NCBI RefSeq assembly: GCF_016820515.1 | Contig: NZ_JADHDV010000002.1 | Coordinates: 1 to 64,000 of the forward strand | DNA length: 64,000 nt | Source: Pseudoxanthomonas beigongshangi | GTDB lineage: Bacteria > Pseudomonadota > Gammaproteobacteria > Xanthomonadales > Xanthomonadaceae | Reading direction: 5' to 3' | In this document: in pieces, positions 40,911-50,152 of the stretch | Numbering within the stretch: the first letter of the stretch is position 1 | Layout of the letters: every line of letters starts with the position of its first letter | The notes under the pieces: model-generated | Seen by the model: only the letters and a program-made list of their open reading frames with translations | Database searches by the model: none | Told to the model about the DNA's origin: nothing | Position numbers and translations under genes: made by a program

Positions 40911-42036
40911 TTATGCGTCGATGCGTTTGGCGCCGGCTTCCAGGCCTGCCTTCAGGCTGGCTTCCAGGAATTCGTCCAGGTCGCCGTCCAGCACCTTCTG
41001 GGTGTCGGTGCGCTCGATGCCGGTGCGCAGATCCTTGATCCGGCTCTGATCGAGCACGTAGTTGCGGATCTGGCTGCCCCAGCCGATGTCGGCCTTGGTC
41101 GCTTCCAGCGCGTTCTTCTCGGCGTTGCGCTTCTGGATCTCGATCTCGTACAGCTTGGCCTTCAGCATCTTCATCGCGCGATCGCGGTTGGCGTGCTGGC
41201 TGCGCTCGGTCTGGCAGGCCACTACCACGCCGCTGGGCACGTGGGTGATGCGCACGGCCGATTCGGTCTTGTTGACGTGCTGGCCACCGGCGCCCGAGGA
41301 GCGGTAGACGTCGGTCTTCAGGTCGGCCGGATTGATCTCGATGTCGATGTTGTCGTCGACTTCCGGCGCCACGAACACCGAGGTGAAGCTGGTGTGGCGG
41401 CGGTTGTCCGAATCGAACGGCGACTTGCGCACCAGCCGGTGCACGCCGATCTCGGTCTTCAGCCAGCCGTAGGCGTAGTCGCCCTCGACCCGGAAGGTCG
41501 CCGACTTGATGCCGGCCACTTCACCATCGCTGGCTTCCATCAGTTCGACCTTCCAGCCGCGCGACTCGGCCCAGCGCAGGTACATGCGCAGCAGGATTTC
41601 GGCCCAGTCCTGGGCCTCGGTGCCGCCGGCACCGGCCTGGATGTCGACGAAGGCGTTGGCGCTGTCCATCTCGCCGGAGAACATGCGCTGGAATTCCAGC
41701 TTGTCCACCCGGCCGGCGAAGCGCTCCACGTCCTCGACCACCGCCTGCGCGGTTTCCTCGTCGTTCTCGCTCTCGGCCAGTTCCAGCAGTTCGCTGGAGC
41801 CGATCAGCCCCTCGTCGATCTCGCGGATGCCGTTGACGGTCTTGTCCAGCAGCGAGCGCTCGCGGCCCAGTTGCTGGGCGTATTCGGGGTTGTTCCAGAT
41901 GTCGGGGCTTTCCAGCTCCCGGTTCACTTCTTCCAGGCGTTCGCGCTTGGAATCGTAGTCAAAGATACCCCCGTAGCGAAACCAGCCGGCTCTGCAGGTC
42001 GGCGATGCGCTGGCGGATGGGGTTCAGTTCGATCAT
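40911..42036 (-). CDS. prfB: Peptide chain release factor 2, with programmed +1 frameshift
   Basis: RF2 ends translation at UGA and UAA. Translation starts at ATG 42036 ([20 protein letters not shown]), meets an in-frame TGA at 41959-41961 after 25 codons, and continues in the +1 frame from CTT-GAC, giving 374 residues. The stop-codon recognition tripeptide SPF ([10 protein letters not shown]) and the catalytic GGQ ([11 protein letters not shown]) are both present. The recoding makes RF2 synthesis depend on RF2 level. Reading only the second frame would give a 338-residue protein lacking its N terminus. Confidence 0.96.
41958..41972 (-). promoter_or_regulatory. prfB +1 frameshift site
   Basis: On the minus strand the site reads GGGGGTATCTTTGAC: an internal Shine-Dalgarno-like GGGGG (41968-41972), three bases, then the slippery CTT before TGA followed by C. 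This is the canonical bacterial RF2 recoding signal, with CGG-GGG in place of the usual AGG-GGG. Confidence 0.95.
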
Positions 42037-42194
42037 GGCGGGAGGTGGGGGGCACACAGAGGAACCGGGGATTGTAACAAGCCGCCGCCGACCTCGCCCG
42101 CCCGAAGCGTGGAGCGGCGGCTTCTGGGAGCATTCCTATGGGGCCGGGCCGCCGCCCGACCCAGAATCTCCGCTTTTCCGAGTCCCGATCCGTC

Positions 42195-42830
42195 ATGAAA
42201 TCGAAGTTCCGCCCCATCCTCGCGCCAGCGTTGTTGGCGCTGCTGGCCGCCGGCTGCGCCGGAAACGTGCGCTGGAGGCACCCTGCCCCCGACGAAGCCC
42301 TGCTCCGCCAGATGCTGTCGGACATCAACGATTTCCACGTCACCGGACACGGGGGCCGCGAGGACGATACCCTGCTGTCGCCAGAGCGGGCCCGCGCCAT
42401 CCTGGCGCGGCAGCAGGTTCCCGACGAGGACACCCCGCCGTTCCAGTTCACCGAAGTCAGCGGCCGTGTCATCACCATCCGCGGCTATGGTCAATTCATT
42501 CCCGCGGGTGACCTGTCCCAACCCCGGCGCCGCCACCTGTACCACTATCGCGGAGAACTGACCCACGCCGCCTATGCGCTTCGGCACATGGCCCCGGCGG
42601 CATGCGATCTGAGGCTGTATACGAAGCCGCAGGCTCTGGAATTCACCTGGATTGACGGCAGCGCCGGTCACGGCGTTACCCAGGCGATGGAGTTCGACGG
42701 CGAGCTCAGCGCGAATTGCCATTACGTGGAGACGGAAGGAAACGGCTCGCCGATACGCTACGACATCCTCCAGGGCTACCAGCCCTACGCGCGCAAGCGC
42801 GGCCGCGTCCTTTCGATCAAGATGTTCTGA
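42195..42830 (+). CDS. Lipoprotein of unknown function
   Basis: A 211-residue lipoprotein: signal MKSKFRPILAPALLALLAAG with Cys21 of the lipobox LAAGC. The mature protein (DEALLRQMLSDINDFHVTGH, then SGRVITIRGYGQFIPAGD, YHYRGELTHAAYALRHM, ACDLRLYTKPQALEFTWID) shows no family known to me. It diverges from prfB and converges on the protease gene, and is the first gene of the block inserted between prfB and rpfD. ATG 42195 is set by the signal peptide. Confidence 0.72.
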   Translation: MKSKFRPILAPALLALLAAGCAGNVRWRHPAPDEALLRQMLSDINDFHVTGHGGREDDTLLSPERARAILARQQVPDEDTPPFQFTEVSGRVITIRGYGQFIPAGDLSQPRRRHLYHYRGELTHAAYALRHMAPAACDLRLYTKPQALEFTWIDGSAGHGVTQAMEFDGELSANCHYVETEGNGSPIRYDILQGYQPYARKRGRVLSIKMF

Positions 42831-42932
42831 ACGGCGCTCGCGCCGGTGGCCTCGCCGCATGAGCAAAGCCCCTCGCGACCGGAGGCCGGAATGCGGGCGG
42901 ATGGCGCCAATGCGCCACCCGCCCGCCGGCCA

Positions 42933-44840
42933 TCAATACAGCCCCATCACCGATACGCCTCCGAAGGCGGTTTCGCCGACGACGCGCAGGTAGTAGGTTC
43001 CCGGCGCCGGGTTGGTGATCAGTACCGCTTCGCTGTTTCCGGGTTTGACCGACTTGCGGTCGTATAGCGTCGTCGTGGGTACCCGCTCGCGCGCCACGTA
43101 GATCGACACATCGCCGCTGCCGCCGTAGCTGCGCAGGTTGAGGCTGGTCCGACCCGCCGGCACCACGATGCGATACAGCAGCGAATCGCCCGCCGCGCCG
43201 GTCTGCGCGGCCAGGGCAACGCGATTGCTGAGCAGTTCACCCTCGTCTTCCGGAATCTCCTGGGTCGCCGCCTGCACCGCGGCGGCGGCGTCGACAATCC
43301 CTGGCCCCTGCGGCTTGCTGACCGGCGGCGGCACGGTGAAGGGCTTCACGGTGCCCTTCAGCAATTGCTTGACCTGCTCGGGCGTGAGCGGCGGACGACC
43401 GGCGGCGTTCGCCGCGGCCTGCATCAGCGCGACCACGCCGGCCACGTGCGGACTGGCCATCGAAGTGCCGATCATGCCCATCAGGCGATCGCCCTCCGGA
43501 CTCGGCACCGGCGCCTGGGTGCCGGCATTGCCGAGCGACCAGATCCAGCGATCATCCGGATCCGATCCGCTGGTGGCATTGCCGCCCGGCGCGGTGACCG
43601 TGACGGAGGCGCCGTAGTTGGAGAACCATGAGCGCGCGCCGTCGATACCGTTGGCGCCCACGGTGATCACGCCCTTGCAACTGGCCGGCGAATAGAACCC
43701 GGCATCGGCGTTGTCGTTGCCGGCGGCCACCACCACGGTGACGCCGCGCGCCACCGCGCCATCGATCGCCTCCTGGGTCGCCGGGTCCTGGCTGCAGGAA
43801 CCGCTGCCGCCCAGGCTGAGGTTGACCACTTCCGCGGGATCGGAATTGTCGGGCACGCCGTCGACATGGCCGCCGGAGGCCCACACGATGGCGTCGCTGA
43901 TGTCCGAGGTGTAGCCGCCACCATGGCCCAGCACGCGCACCGGCTGGACCTTGGCACCGAACGCCACGCCCGCCAGGCCCGCACCATTGTTGGTGGTGGC
44001 CGCGACCGTGCCGGCCACGTGGGTGCCATGGAAGGAACTGGGATCGCCGCCGTACCAGTCGCCGGGATCGTGCGCATCGGGATCGCGGCCGTCGCCATCG
44101 CCGCCGACTTCCGGGTCATGCACGAAGTCGTAGCCCGGCACGATGTTGGCATTGAGGTCGGCATGGTCCAGGTAGCCGGTATCGAGCACCGCCACCACCA
44201 CGCCGTCGCCGTGGCTGAGGTCCCAGGCCGCGGGCATGCCGATGCCGGCGGTGGGATGGGTGTAGTGCCATTGCAGATCGAAGCGCGGGTCATCGGGGAT
44301 GAAATCCAGCCGGTGCTTGATGTAGTCCGGCTGGGCGTACTTCACCGCCGGATCGGCGCGCAGTTCCGCCAGCAGGGCGTCGGCCTCGCCGCGGCTGAGT
44401 TTTCGCGACAACCGGACCACGTCGGCACCACTCGCCATCCGGCGAAGATGCTGTACGTCCAACGCTTCGGCACCTCGTGCCGAAGCGCGCGGGCCGCCCA
44501 CGCCCGCGCGCCGCGCGGCGGCCTGCACCGCATCGCGCATGGAAGCGCCGCTGAGGACGGTGCGCGCGCCATCACGCTGGCGCACGATGAAGCGATCGAA
44601 TCCGGATTGCGCGGGCGCCCCGGGCAGCATGCTTTTGCCGCGCGACGCGGTCGACGCCCCGGGGACGGCGGGACCCTGCATGGCGCCGCCGCTGGTCGAA
44701 GCGGTCGTGGCCAGCGTGCTGAGGCCCGCAGGTGGCCAGGGCGTGCCACCGGTCAGGTAGCCCGATGCGAATGCCGACAGGGCGGCCACCACCGCGGTGG
44801 CCAGGGTGCCGGTGCAGATGATGCGGGTGCTCTTTTTCAT
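42933..44840 (-). CDS. Secreted subtilisin-like serine protease (S8) with PPC domain
   Basis: A 635-residue secreted endopeptidase. A signal peptide (about 1-27) and a Ser/Ala/Gly-rich stretch are followed by a propeptide-like region (80-175), an S8 catalytic domain with Asp220 (AVLDTGYLDH), His271 (HGTHVAGT), oxyanion Asn375 (AAGNDN) and Ser460 (GTSMASPHVAG), and a C-terminal pre-peptidase (PPC) beta domain (540-635, ending YYLRVVGETAFGGVSVMGLY). GGAGAA precedes ATG 44840. Extracellular proteases of this kind are typical DSF-regulated exports in xanthomonads. It follows the adhesin gene by 117 bases on the same strand. Confidence 0.93.
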   Translation of the reverse strand: MKKSTRIICTGTLATAVVAALSAFASGYLTGGTPWPPAGLSTLATTASTSGGAMQGPAVPGASTASRGKSMLPGAPAQSGFDRFIVRQRDGARTVLSGASMRDAVQAAARRAGVGGPRASARGAEALDVQHLRRMASGADVVRLSRKLSRGEADALLAELRADPAVKYAQPDYIKHRLDFIPDDPRFDLQWHYTHPTAGIGMPAAWDLSHGDGVVVAVLDTGYLDHADLNANIVPGYDFVHDPEVGGDGDGRDPDAHDPGDWYGGDPSSFHGTHVAGTVAATTNNGAGLAGVAFGAKVQPVRVLGHGGGYTSDISDAIVWASGGHVDGVPDNSDPAEVVNLSLGGSGSCSQDPATQEAIDGAVARGVTVVVAAGNDNADAGFYSPASCKGVITVGANGIDGARSWFSNYGASVTVTAPGGNATSGSDPDDRWIWSLGNAGTQAPVPSPEGDRLMGMIGTSMASPHVAGVVALMQAAANAAGRPPLTPEQVKQLLKGTVKPFTVPPPVSKPQGPGIVDAAAAVQAATQEIPEDEGELLSNRVALAAQTGAAGDSLLYRIVVPAGRTSLNLRSYGGSGDVSIYVARERVPTTTLYDRKSVKPGNSEAVLITNPAPGTYYLRVVGETAFGGVSVMGLY

Positions 44841-44957
44841 TGCGTTCTCCGGAAGGATTCAGGGACCGGGCGCGGCCGGCGGGGCTTGGCCCGCCGGCGA
44901 CGCGCCGTGACAGGAAACAGGTGATGCGGATGCGGTACGGCGAACGTCGCTGGATGC

Positions 44958-47900
44958 CTACAGGTCGATACCGAAGCCGATGCCGGCCGACGATTCATCG
45001 CTGCTGAAGGCACCGCCGATGCTCAGCGAAGCGCGCTCGCCCAACGGACGCGAGTAGCCCACCGACAGCGCGCTTTCGCCGTCCTGCCAACCGGCACCCA
45101 CCGCAACGCGTCCGCGCGGGCTGCGGCTGTTGGCCGCGTTGATCGCCATGTTCAACATCGCCGCGCTCATCGCTCCCTGGCGATTGATGCGCTCGTCCTG
45201 CCGGTTCAGGCGGTGATCGAGTTCGCCACGCAGGCCGCTGAACTCGTCGCTGAGCGCCTTCACCCGGCTGTCGGTGTAGGCGTTGGCCGAGGTCAGGGTC
45301 TTGGTCGCGGTCGCGTCGGTGTAGGCGTTGGCGCTGGCGACTGTTTCGGCGTCCGGCGCCGCGCTCACCGGTGGCGCGGCGGCGGCCGGCGGAGATCCGG
45401 CGGTGCCTGCCGCCGTTTCAATGGGCCCCGTCGGCGACACGGGCGCGGCCGACGCGGTGGACGCGCCGCTGCCACTGGCGACGCCGGCCGTTTCTTGCTG
45501 GCCGGGAGACGCCGCCGCGACAGCGCCGCCCTCTGGCTTGCCAGGCTCCTTGCCGGGCGAGTTGCCATTGCCGGCGTTGCCGCTGTTACCCGGCTTCTGC
45601 TCCAGTTGATCCACCCGGGTGTTGAGCCCGTCGATCGCGCCGTCCAGCGCCCCCAGCGCATCGCCGACGTTGTAGTAGCTCCCGCCCTGGATGCCGTAGA
45701 CAGGTCCGACCAGGCCGTTCGGGCCCATCGAGGCGCCACCGCCCAGCGCCTGCGCCATGCCATCGCCAACCTGGAACAGTTGGCCTCCGTTGACGGCTTC
45801 GCGGCTGCCGGCCGCCAGGCGGCCGTCGGCGACATTGCCGATGACGGTGCCTTCCGCGCCCGCCAGGGTCAGCGAGTCCTTGTCCTCGTCGTCGTACTTC
45901 ACCGCCGAGGCCAGTTCTTCATCGACTTCGCCCACCGCGGCGTTCAACTGTCCGACATTGACCGCATCGGTGTCGGCACTGCCCGCCCCGACGTGCGTGA
46001 TCTGGCGCTCGCCGCCCGCCACGCCCACCGAAACGCTGCCGGCGCGATCGGCGATCGAGCCCGCGCCCAATGCCACCGCATTCGCGGCGGTGACCCGGGC
46101 ACGCGCACCGATCGCGGTGCCATCCTGGGCACTGTCGGCCACCCGCGCGTCGTAGCCCAGCGCGGTGGCGGCCTGCGCGCGTGCCTGCGCATTGGAGCCC
46201 ACCGCGGTCGCGGTCGCGGCGATCGCCTGGGTATTGGCGCCCAGCGCGGTCGCGTTGGTCGCGGTGGCGCGCGCGTTGTTGCCGAAGGCCGACGCGCTGA
46301 TCTTTCCCGCCTGGCTGCCAGCGCCCACCGCGGTGGTGCCATTGGCACCCGCCGCCGCCCCTTCGCCCGCGGCCAGCGCGCCCTGGCCATTGACCCGGGC
46401 ATCGTCGCTGCCATCCCGGTTGCCGCTGGACTTGAAGTAGTGGCTGGCCTGGCTGCCGGCATCCGCCACCGCGTCGAGCTGCGCCTTGTTCACCGCATCG
46501 GTGGCTTCGGTGCCGGCCGCCACGTTGGTGATCTGGCGATCGATGGCCGCGTGCACGGTGCCGCCGGCGTCGGTCCAGTCATGCGCCGCGCCGACCGACA
46601 CGCTGTTGGCGCGATCGGCCAGCGATCCTTCGCCCAACGCGACCGAGTTGGCCGCGTCCGGCGTGGTCCAGGCGTTGGCACCGAGCACCGTGGCCCGATC
46701 GGCCTGGGCGAAGCTGTTGAAGCCCAGCGAGGTCGCCGAGCCGCCGATGGCCCAGCTCTCCGCGCCGACGGCCGTGGTGTGGTCGCCCACCAGTTCGCTG
46801 TCCCAGTACGAACCGGCGTAGGCACCCGCGCCCAGCGCGGTGCTGTACTTGCCGGTGGCGCCGGCCGAACTGAAGGAGCCTTCGGAGAAGCCGCCCAACG
46901 CGGTACTGAACAGACCCGTGGCTGCCGCGTTCTCGCCCACCGCCGTGCCGTTGGTGGAGACATAGACGTTCTCGCCGGTTTCCTCGTCGAATTGCCAGTA
47001 ACCGGACGTGGCTCCCGCGCCGATCGCCACGCCACCGCCACCGGCGGTCGCGCCGGCGCCCACGGTGGTCGAGTTCCAGCCTTCGGCAAAGGCACCCACG
47101 CCCACGGCCGTGGCCTGCCACGCCGACGCGGTGGCGAATGCGCCCAGCGCGGTGGCGAACGGCGCGTCGGCCAGCGAGTTTCCACCCACCGCGGTGGACA
47201 GGAAGCCGTTGTTCTGGGCGCCGGCCCCCACCGAGACGCCCATCGCGCCGTTGGAAACCGCACTCGGGCCAACCGCCACCGATCCGCCGCCGTTGGCCTG
47301 CGCGCCGTTGCCGGCAGCGAAACTGTCATCGCCCTCGGCCAATGCGTTGCTGCCGATCGCCGCACTGTTGGCACCGTTGGCGATCGCGCCATAACCGTTG
47401 GCGGTGCTCTGGTCGCCCACCGCGTTGGCACCGGTACCGAAAGCCGAGGATCCCTGTCCGAGCGCCAGGCTGGAGCCGCCCACGGCAGTCGCGTGATCGC
47501 CCACGGCGTTGCTCTGGTAGCCGATCGCGGTGCTTTCCACGCCGCCCGCCACGGCGTTGGCACCCACCGCGGCGGCGTGCTCGGCGTCGGCGATCGCCGC
47601 GTCGCTGCCATCGCCCGCGCCCTCGGCGGCCAGGTAGTGGTTGGCATCGCCCACGCTGTCGGCCACCGCATCCAGTTGCGCCTTGTTCACCGCGTCGGTG
47701 GCTTCGGTACCCGCCGCCACATTGGTGATCTGGCGATCGATCGCGGCGAAGGTATTGCCGTATTGATCCGTCCACGCCTGCGCCGCGCCGACCGATACGG
47801 TGTTGGCGCGATCACCGGTGCTGGAACCGTGGCCCAGGGCGACGCTGTTGTCCGCGGTCGCCGAGGTGTACGAACCCACCGCGGTGCTGTTGTCCGCCAT

Positions 47901-49859
47901 CGCCCAGGCGTTGGAACCCAGCGCGGCCGCGCCGTTGCCAAAGCCGTAGCTGTTGTAGCCGACCGAAGTGGCTTCCTCGCCAGTGGACCAGCTTTCGCGG
48001 CCCAGGGCGACGCCGTTGAGGCCGGTCAGGGTGTTGTTGCCCACCGAAACGCCACCTTCGCCGGCCTTGGCCTGCACGCCGACGCCGGTACCGGCAATGC
48101 CGGTGATGGTGCCCTGGCCGACCGCGACGGATACGTCGGCGGCCTGCGCACCGGCGCCGAGCGCGGTGGCGAACAGGCCGTTCGCCCAGCTGCCCGCGCC
48201 CAGCGCGGTGGCCTTCCAGCCACTGCCCACGGCGCCGGCGCCGAACGCCGAACTCTCGCGGCCGTCGGCCCAGGCGAACATGCCCGCGGCGGTCGCGAAC
48301 AGCCCGTTGGCTTCCGATTGCCCCCCCAGCGCCATCGCGCCCAGGCCTTGCGCCAATGCCTGGTTGCCTATCGCCACCCCGCTGCCATGCAATGCGCTGG
48401 CGGCATTGCCTATGGCCACCGAGGCGCCGCCTTCCGCATTGGCGCCATGACCCTGGGCGACGGCGTCACCGCCATTGGCGACACTGCCGTAGCCGCTGGC
48501 CACGCTGTGATCGCCAATGGCATTCGCGCCGGTGCCGAACGCCGAGGAACCCTGGCCCAGCGCCAGGCTGGAGCCACCGGCGGCCGTGCTGTAGTCGCCA
48601 GCCGCCTGGCTCTGGTAACCGTAGGCACTGCTCTCGGCGCCGCTGGCCACGCTGTACGCACCGGTGGCGGTGCTCGATTCGCCCGCGGCCATGCTCTGCG
48701 CGCCGGTGGCGGTGGCGTTGTTGCCCAGCGCACTGGCGTGATCGCCGATGGCCTGCGCGCCGATGCCGCTGGCACCGGCGGCATTGCCGATGGCGGTGGC
48801 GTTCTGGCCTTCGGCGAAAGTGGCCTCGCCGACATCGGGCTCGCCGTCGCCGTCCAGATCCACCCATTCGCTGCCGCCGATGGCGATGGTGCCCTCCCCG
48901 GTGGCGGCGGCATTGTTGCCCACCGCCACCGCGCGCGCGCCGTAGGCCAGGCTGTTGCCACCGATGCCGACACTGCCGCCGCCCACCGCGGTGGCGTAGC
49001 CGCCGACGGCGACTCCGAAATCGCCGGCCACGGCGCGCGAGTTGGCGCCGAGCGCGACACCCGCTTCGCCATTGGCGCCGGCATTGAAGCCGCCCACCAG
49101 GCTGCCGTCGCCATACGCCTGCGCGGCACCGCCGATGGCGGTCGATCCCATGCCGGCAGCGGTGCTCAGCGCGCCAATCGCGGTGGCCGCCTGCTCGGCC
49201 GTGGCTTCGGCGCTCGCGCCCACCGCGGTATTGCCGAAGCCCGCGGCAAGCGAGCTCTGTCCCAGCGCGGTGCTGGCATCGCCATAGGCGAACGCGCCCT
49301 GGCCGAATGCGCTGGCACCTATACCGTAGGCGACGCTTTGCCCGCCGACCGCGGTCGCGGCGTTGCTGGCCGCCCAACTGCTGTCGCCCATCGCCATGGT
49401 GTAGTCGCCCTCGGCCTTGGCGCCGGATCCCATCGCGATGGCGCTGTAGCCGTTGGCCACCGCCTGCACCGGTCCCTCGATCTCGGGTGTCCACGGCAGA
49501 TCCTGTGGTCCGGTGATCTTGAGGAAATAGAGATCGAGGATGGACGGTACCGCGCCGACCGCAGCCATCGTCGGCGTCGCGGTCTGATCGCATTGCCGCG
49601 CATCCGTGCCGCCGTCATTCGCGGAGACCTGGTTTGCGCATTCGTCGGCGCCCACGGCGGACGCCGGCGCGTCCGTATCGTCAGCGAACGCGGGGGGCGC
49701 GCCGAGCGCGATCAGCAAGGCGGATGTAATCAGCCCGATCCCCGCACCGGATCCGGAGCGGCGGCGCGCATCGCGCTTGCCGCGTGCCGAAGCCAGTTCC
49801 GAGGTCACCACCAGCGCCTGCCTGGCATGGCTCCATACACGACAGAAAATCTTGTTCAT
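44958..49859 (-). CDS. YadA-like trimeric autotransporter adhesin
   Basis: A 1633-residue type Vc surface adhesin. An extended signal peptide (MNKIFCRVWSHARQALVVTS, ELASARGK, then a hydrophobic segment) identifies the class. A long head of YadA left-handed beta-roll repeats (GxxAxAxGxxS pattern) occupies most of the protein. Three neck modules are seen: two identical ITNVAAGTEATDAVNKAQLD (plus-strand positions near 47.7 and 46.5 kb) and ITHVGAGSADTDAVNVGQLN near 46.0 kb. A stalk (LNTRVDQLEQK) leads to an unusual 100-residue Gly/Pro/Ala/Ser-rich linker, a coiled coil and the C-terminal YadA anchor ending in GIGFGIDL. GGAG lies upstream of ATG 49859. The plus strand is open throughout because of the repeat composition. 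Confidence 0.95.
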   Translation of the reverse strand: MNKIFCRVWSHARQALVVTSELASARGKRDARRRSGSGAGIGLITSALLIALGAPPAFADDTDAPASAVGADECANQVSANDGGTDARQCDQTATPTMAAVGAVPSILDLYFLKITGPQDLPWTPEIEGPVQAVANGYSAIAMGSGAKAEGDYTMAMGDSSWAASNAATAVGGQSVAYGIGASAFGQGAFAYGDASTALGQSSLAAGFGNTAVGASAEATAEQAATAIGALSTAAGMGSTAIGGAAQAYGDGSLVGGFNAGANGEAGVALGANSRAVAGDFGVAVGGYATAVGGGSVGIGGNSLAYGARAVAVGNNAAATGEGTIAIGGSEWVDLDGDGEPDVGEATFAEGQNATAIGNAAGASGIGAQAIGDHASALGNNATATGAQSMAAGESSTATGAYSVASGAESSAYGYQSQAAGDYSTAAGGSSLALGQGSSAFGTGANAIGDHSVASGYGSVANGGDAVAQGHGANAEGGASVAIGNAASALHGSGVAIGNQALAQGLGAMALGGQSEANGLFATAAGMFAWADGRESSAFGAGAVGSGWKATALGAGSWANGLFATALGAGAQAADVSVAVGQGTITGIAGTGVGVQAKAGEGGVSVGNNTLTGLNGVALGRESWSTGEEATSVGYNSYGFGNGAAALGSNAWAMADNSTAVGSYTSATADNSVALGHGSSTGDRANTVSVGAAQAWTDQYGNTFAAIDRQITNVAAGTEATDAVNKAQLDAVADSVGDANHYLAAEGAGDGSDAAIADAEHAAAVGANAVAGGVESTAIGYQSNAVGDHATAVGGSSLALGQGSSAFGTGANAVGDQSTANGYGAIANGANSAAIGSNALAEGDDSFAAGNGAQANGGGSVAVGPSAVSNGAMGVSVGAGAQNNGFLSTAVGGNSLADAPFATALGAFATASAWQATAVGVGAFAEGWNSTTVGAGATAGGGGVAIGAGATSGYWQFDEETGENVYVSTNGTAVGENAAATGLFSTALGGFSEGSFSSAGATGKYSTALGAGAYAGSYWDSELVGDHTTAVGAESWAIGGSATSLGFNSFAQADRATVLGANAWTTPDAANSVALGEGSLADRANSVSVGAAHDWTDAGGTVHAAIDRQITNVAAGTEATDAVNKAQLDAVADAGSQASHYFKSSGNRDGSDDARVNGQGALAAGEGAAAGANGTTAVGAGSQAGKISASAFGNNARATATNATALGANTQAIAATATAVGSNAQARAQAATALGYDARVADSAQDGTAIGARARVTAANAVALGAGSIADRAGSVSVGVAGGERQITHVGAGSADTDAVNVGQLNAAVGEVDEELASAVKYDDEDKDSLTLAGAEGTVIGNVADGRLAAGSREAVNGGQLFQVGDGMAQALGGGASMGPNGLVGPVYGIQGGSYYNVGDALGALDGAIDGLNTRVDQLEQKPGNSGNAGNGNSPGKEPGKPEGGAVAAASPGQQETAGVASGSGASTASAAPVSPTGPIETAAGTAGSPPAAAAPPVSAAPDAETVASANAYTDATATKTLTSANAYTDSRVKALSDEFSGLRGELDHRLNRQDERINRQGAMSAAMLNMAINAANSRSPRGRVAVGAGWQDGESALSVGYSRPLGERASLSIGGAFSSDESSAGIGFGIDL
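46465..48600 (-). repeat. Internal duplications in the adhesin head
   Basis: The peptide GGSSLALGQGSSAFGTGANA occurs twice, coded near 48.55 kb and 47.45 kb, and the neck QITNVAAGTEATDAVNKAQL occurs near 47.7 and 46.5 kb. Head-plus-neck units have been duplicated within the gene at roughly 1.1 kb spacing. Confidence 0.8.
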
Positions 49860-50064
49860 CTCGATCTCCGCTCCTGCTTTGTCATTTCGATAGGCAAGCC
49901 ACGCCCGTCGGCCCAGGGCATGCGGAAAATCCGCGTGCGGCCGTCGCATCGCATTGCCGTGTGGATGGGTGGCGCGCCCTGCCCCGGGCTTGCCGCTGGA
50001 TGGAACTGCGCGTCGTCTGCAACGCCGCCGGGCTGACCGCGAAACTAAGTTGCGCGCGCCGGCG

Positions 50065-50093
50065 TTGTCACGCTCGCGTTCTCGCCGAATAAT
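50065..50093 (+). promoter_or_regulatory. Promoter of the histidine kinase gene
   Basis: TTGTCA at 50065-50070 and AATAAT at 50088-50093 are 17 bases apart. Transcription would start near 50100. The 49860-50152 gap otherwise holds the adhesin leader and no gene. Confidence 0.6.
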
Positions 50094-50152
50094 CACCGAT
50101 ATCTCACCGGCGGCAGCGGATGCTGGTGACACCCGCCTGCGGGCATGTAGGC

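Noticed and set aside
44958-49859. CRISPR-like regular repetition
   Set aside because: The repetition is in-frame coding for GxxAxAxG head units, not identical direct repeats with unique spacers.
45213-50036. A 1607-codon open frame on the plus strand opposite the adhesin gene
   Set aside because: The frame is open only because the head repeats have a regular high-GC codon pattern. The minus strand has an extended signal peptide, ribosome binding site, neck motifs and a YadA anchor; the plus strand translates to His/Arg-rich sequence without a domain.
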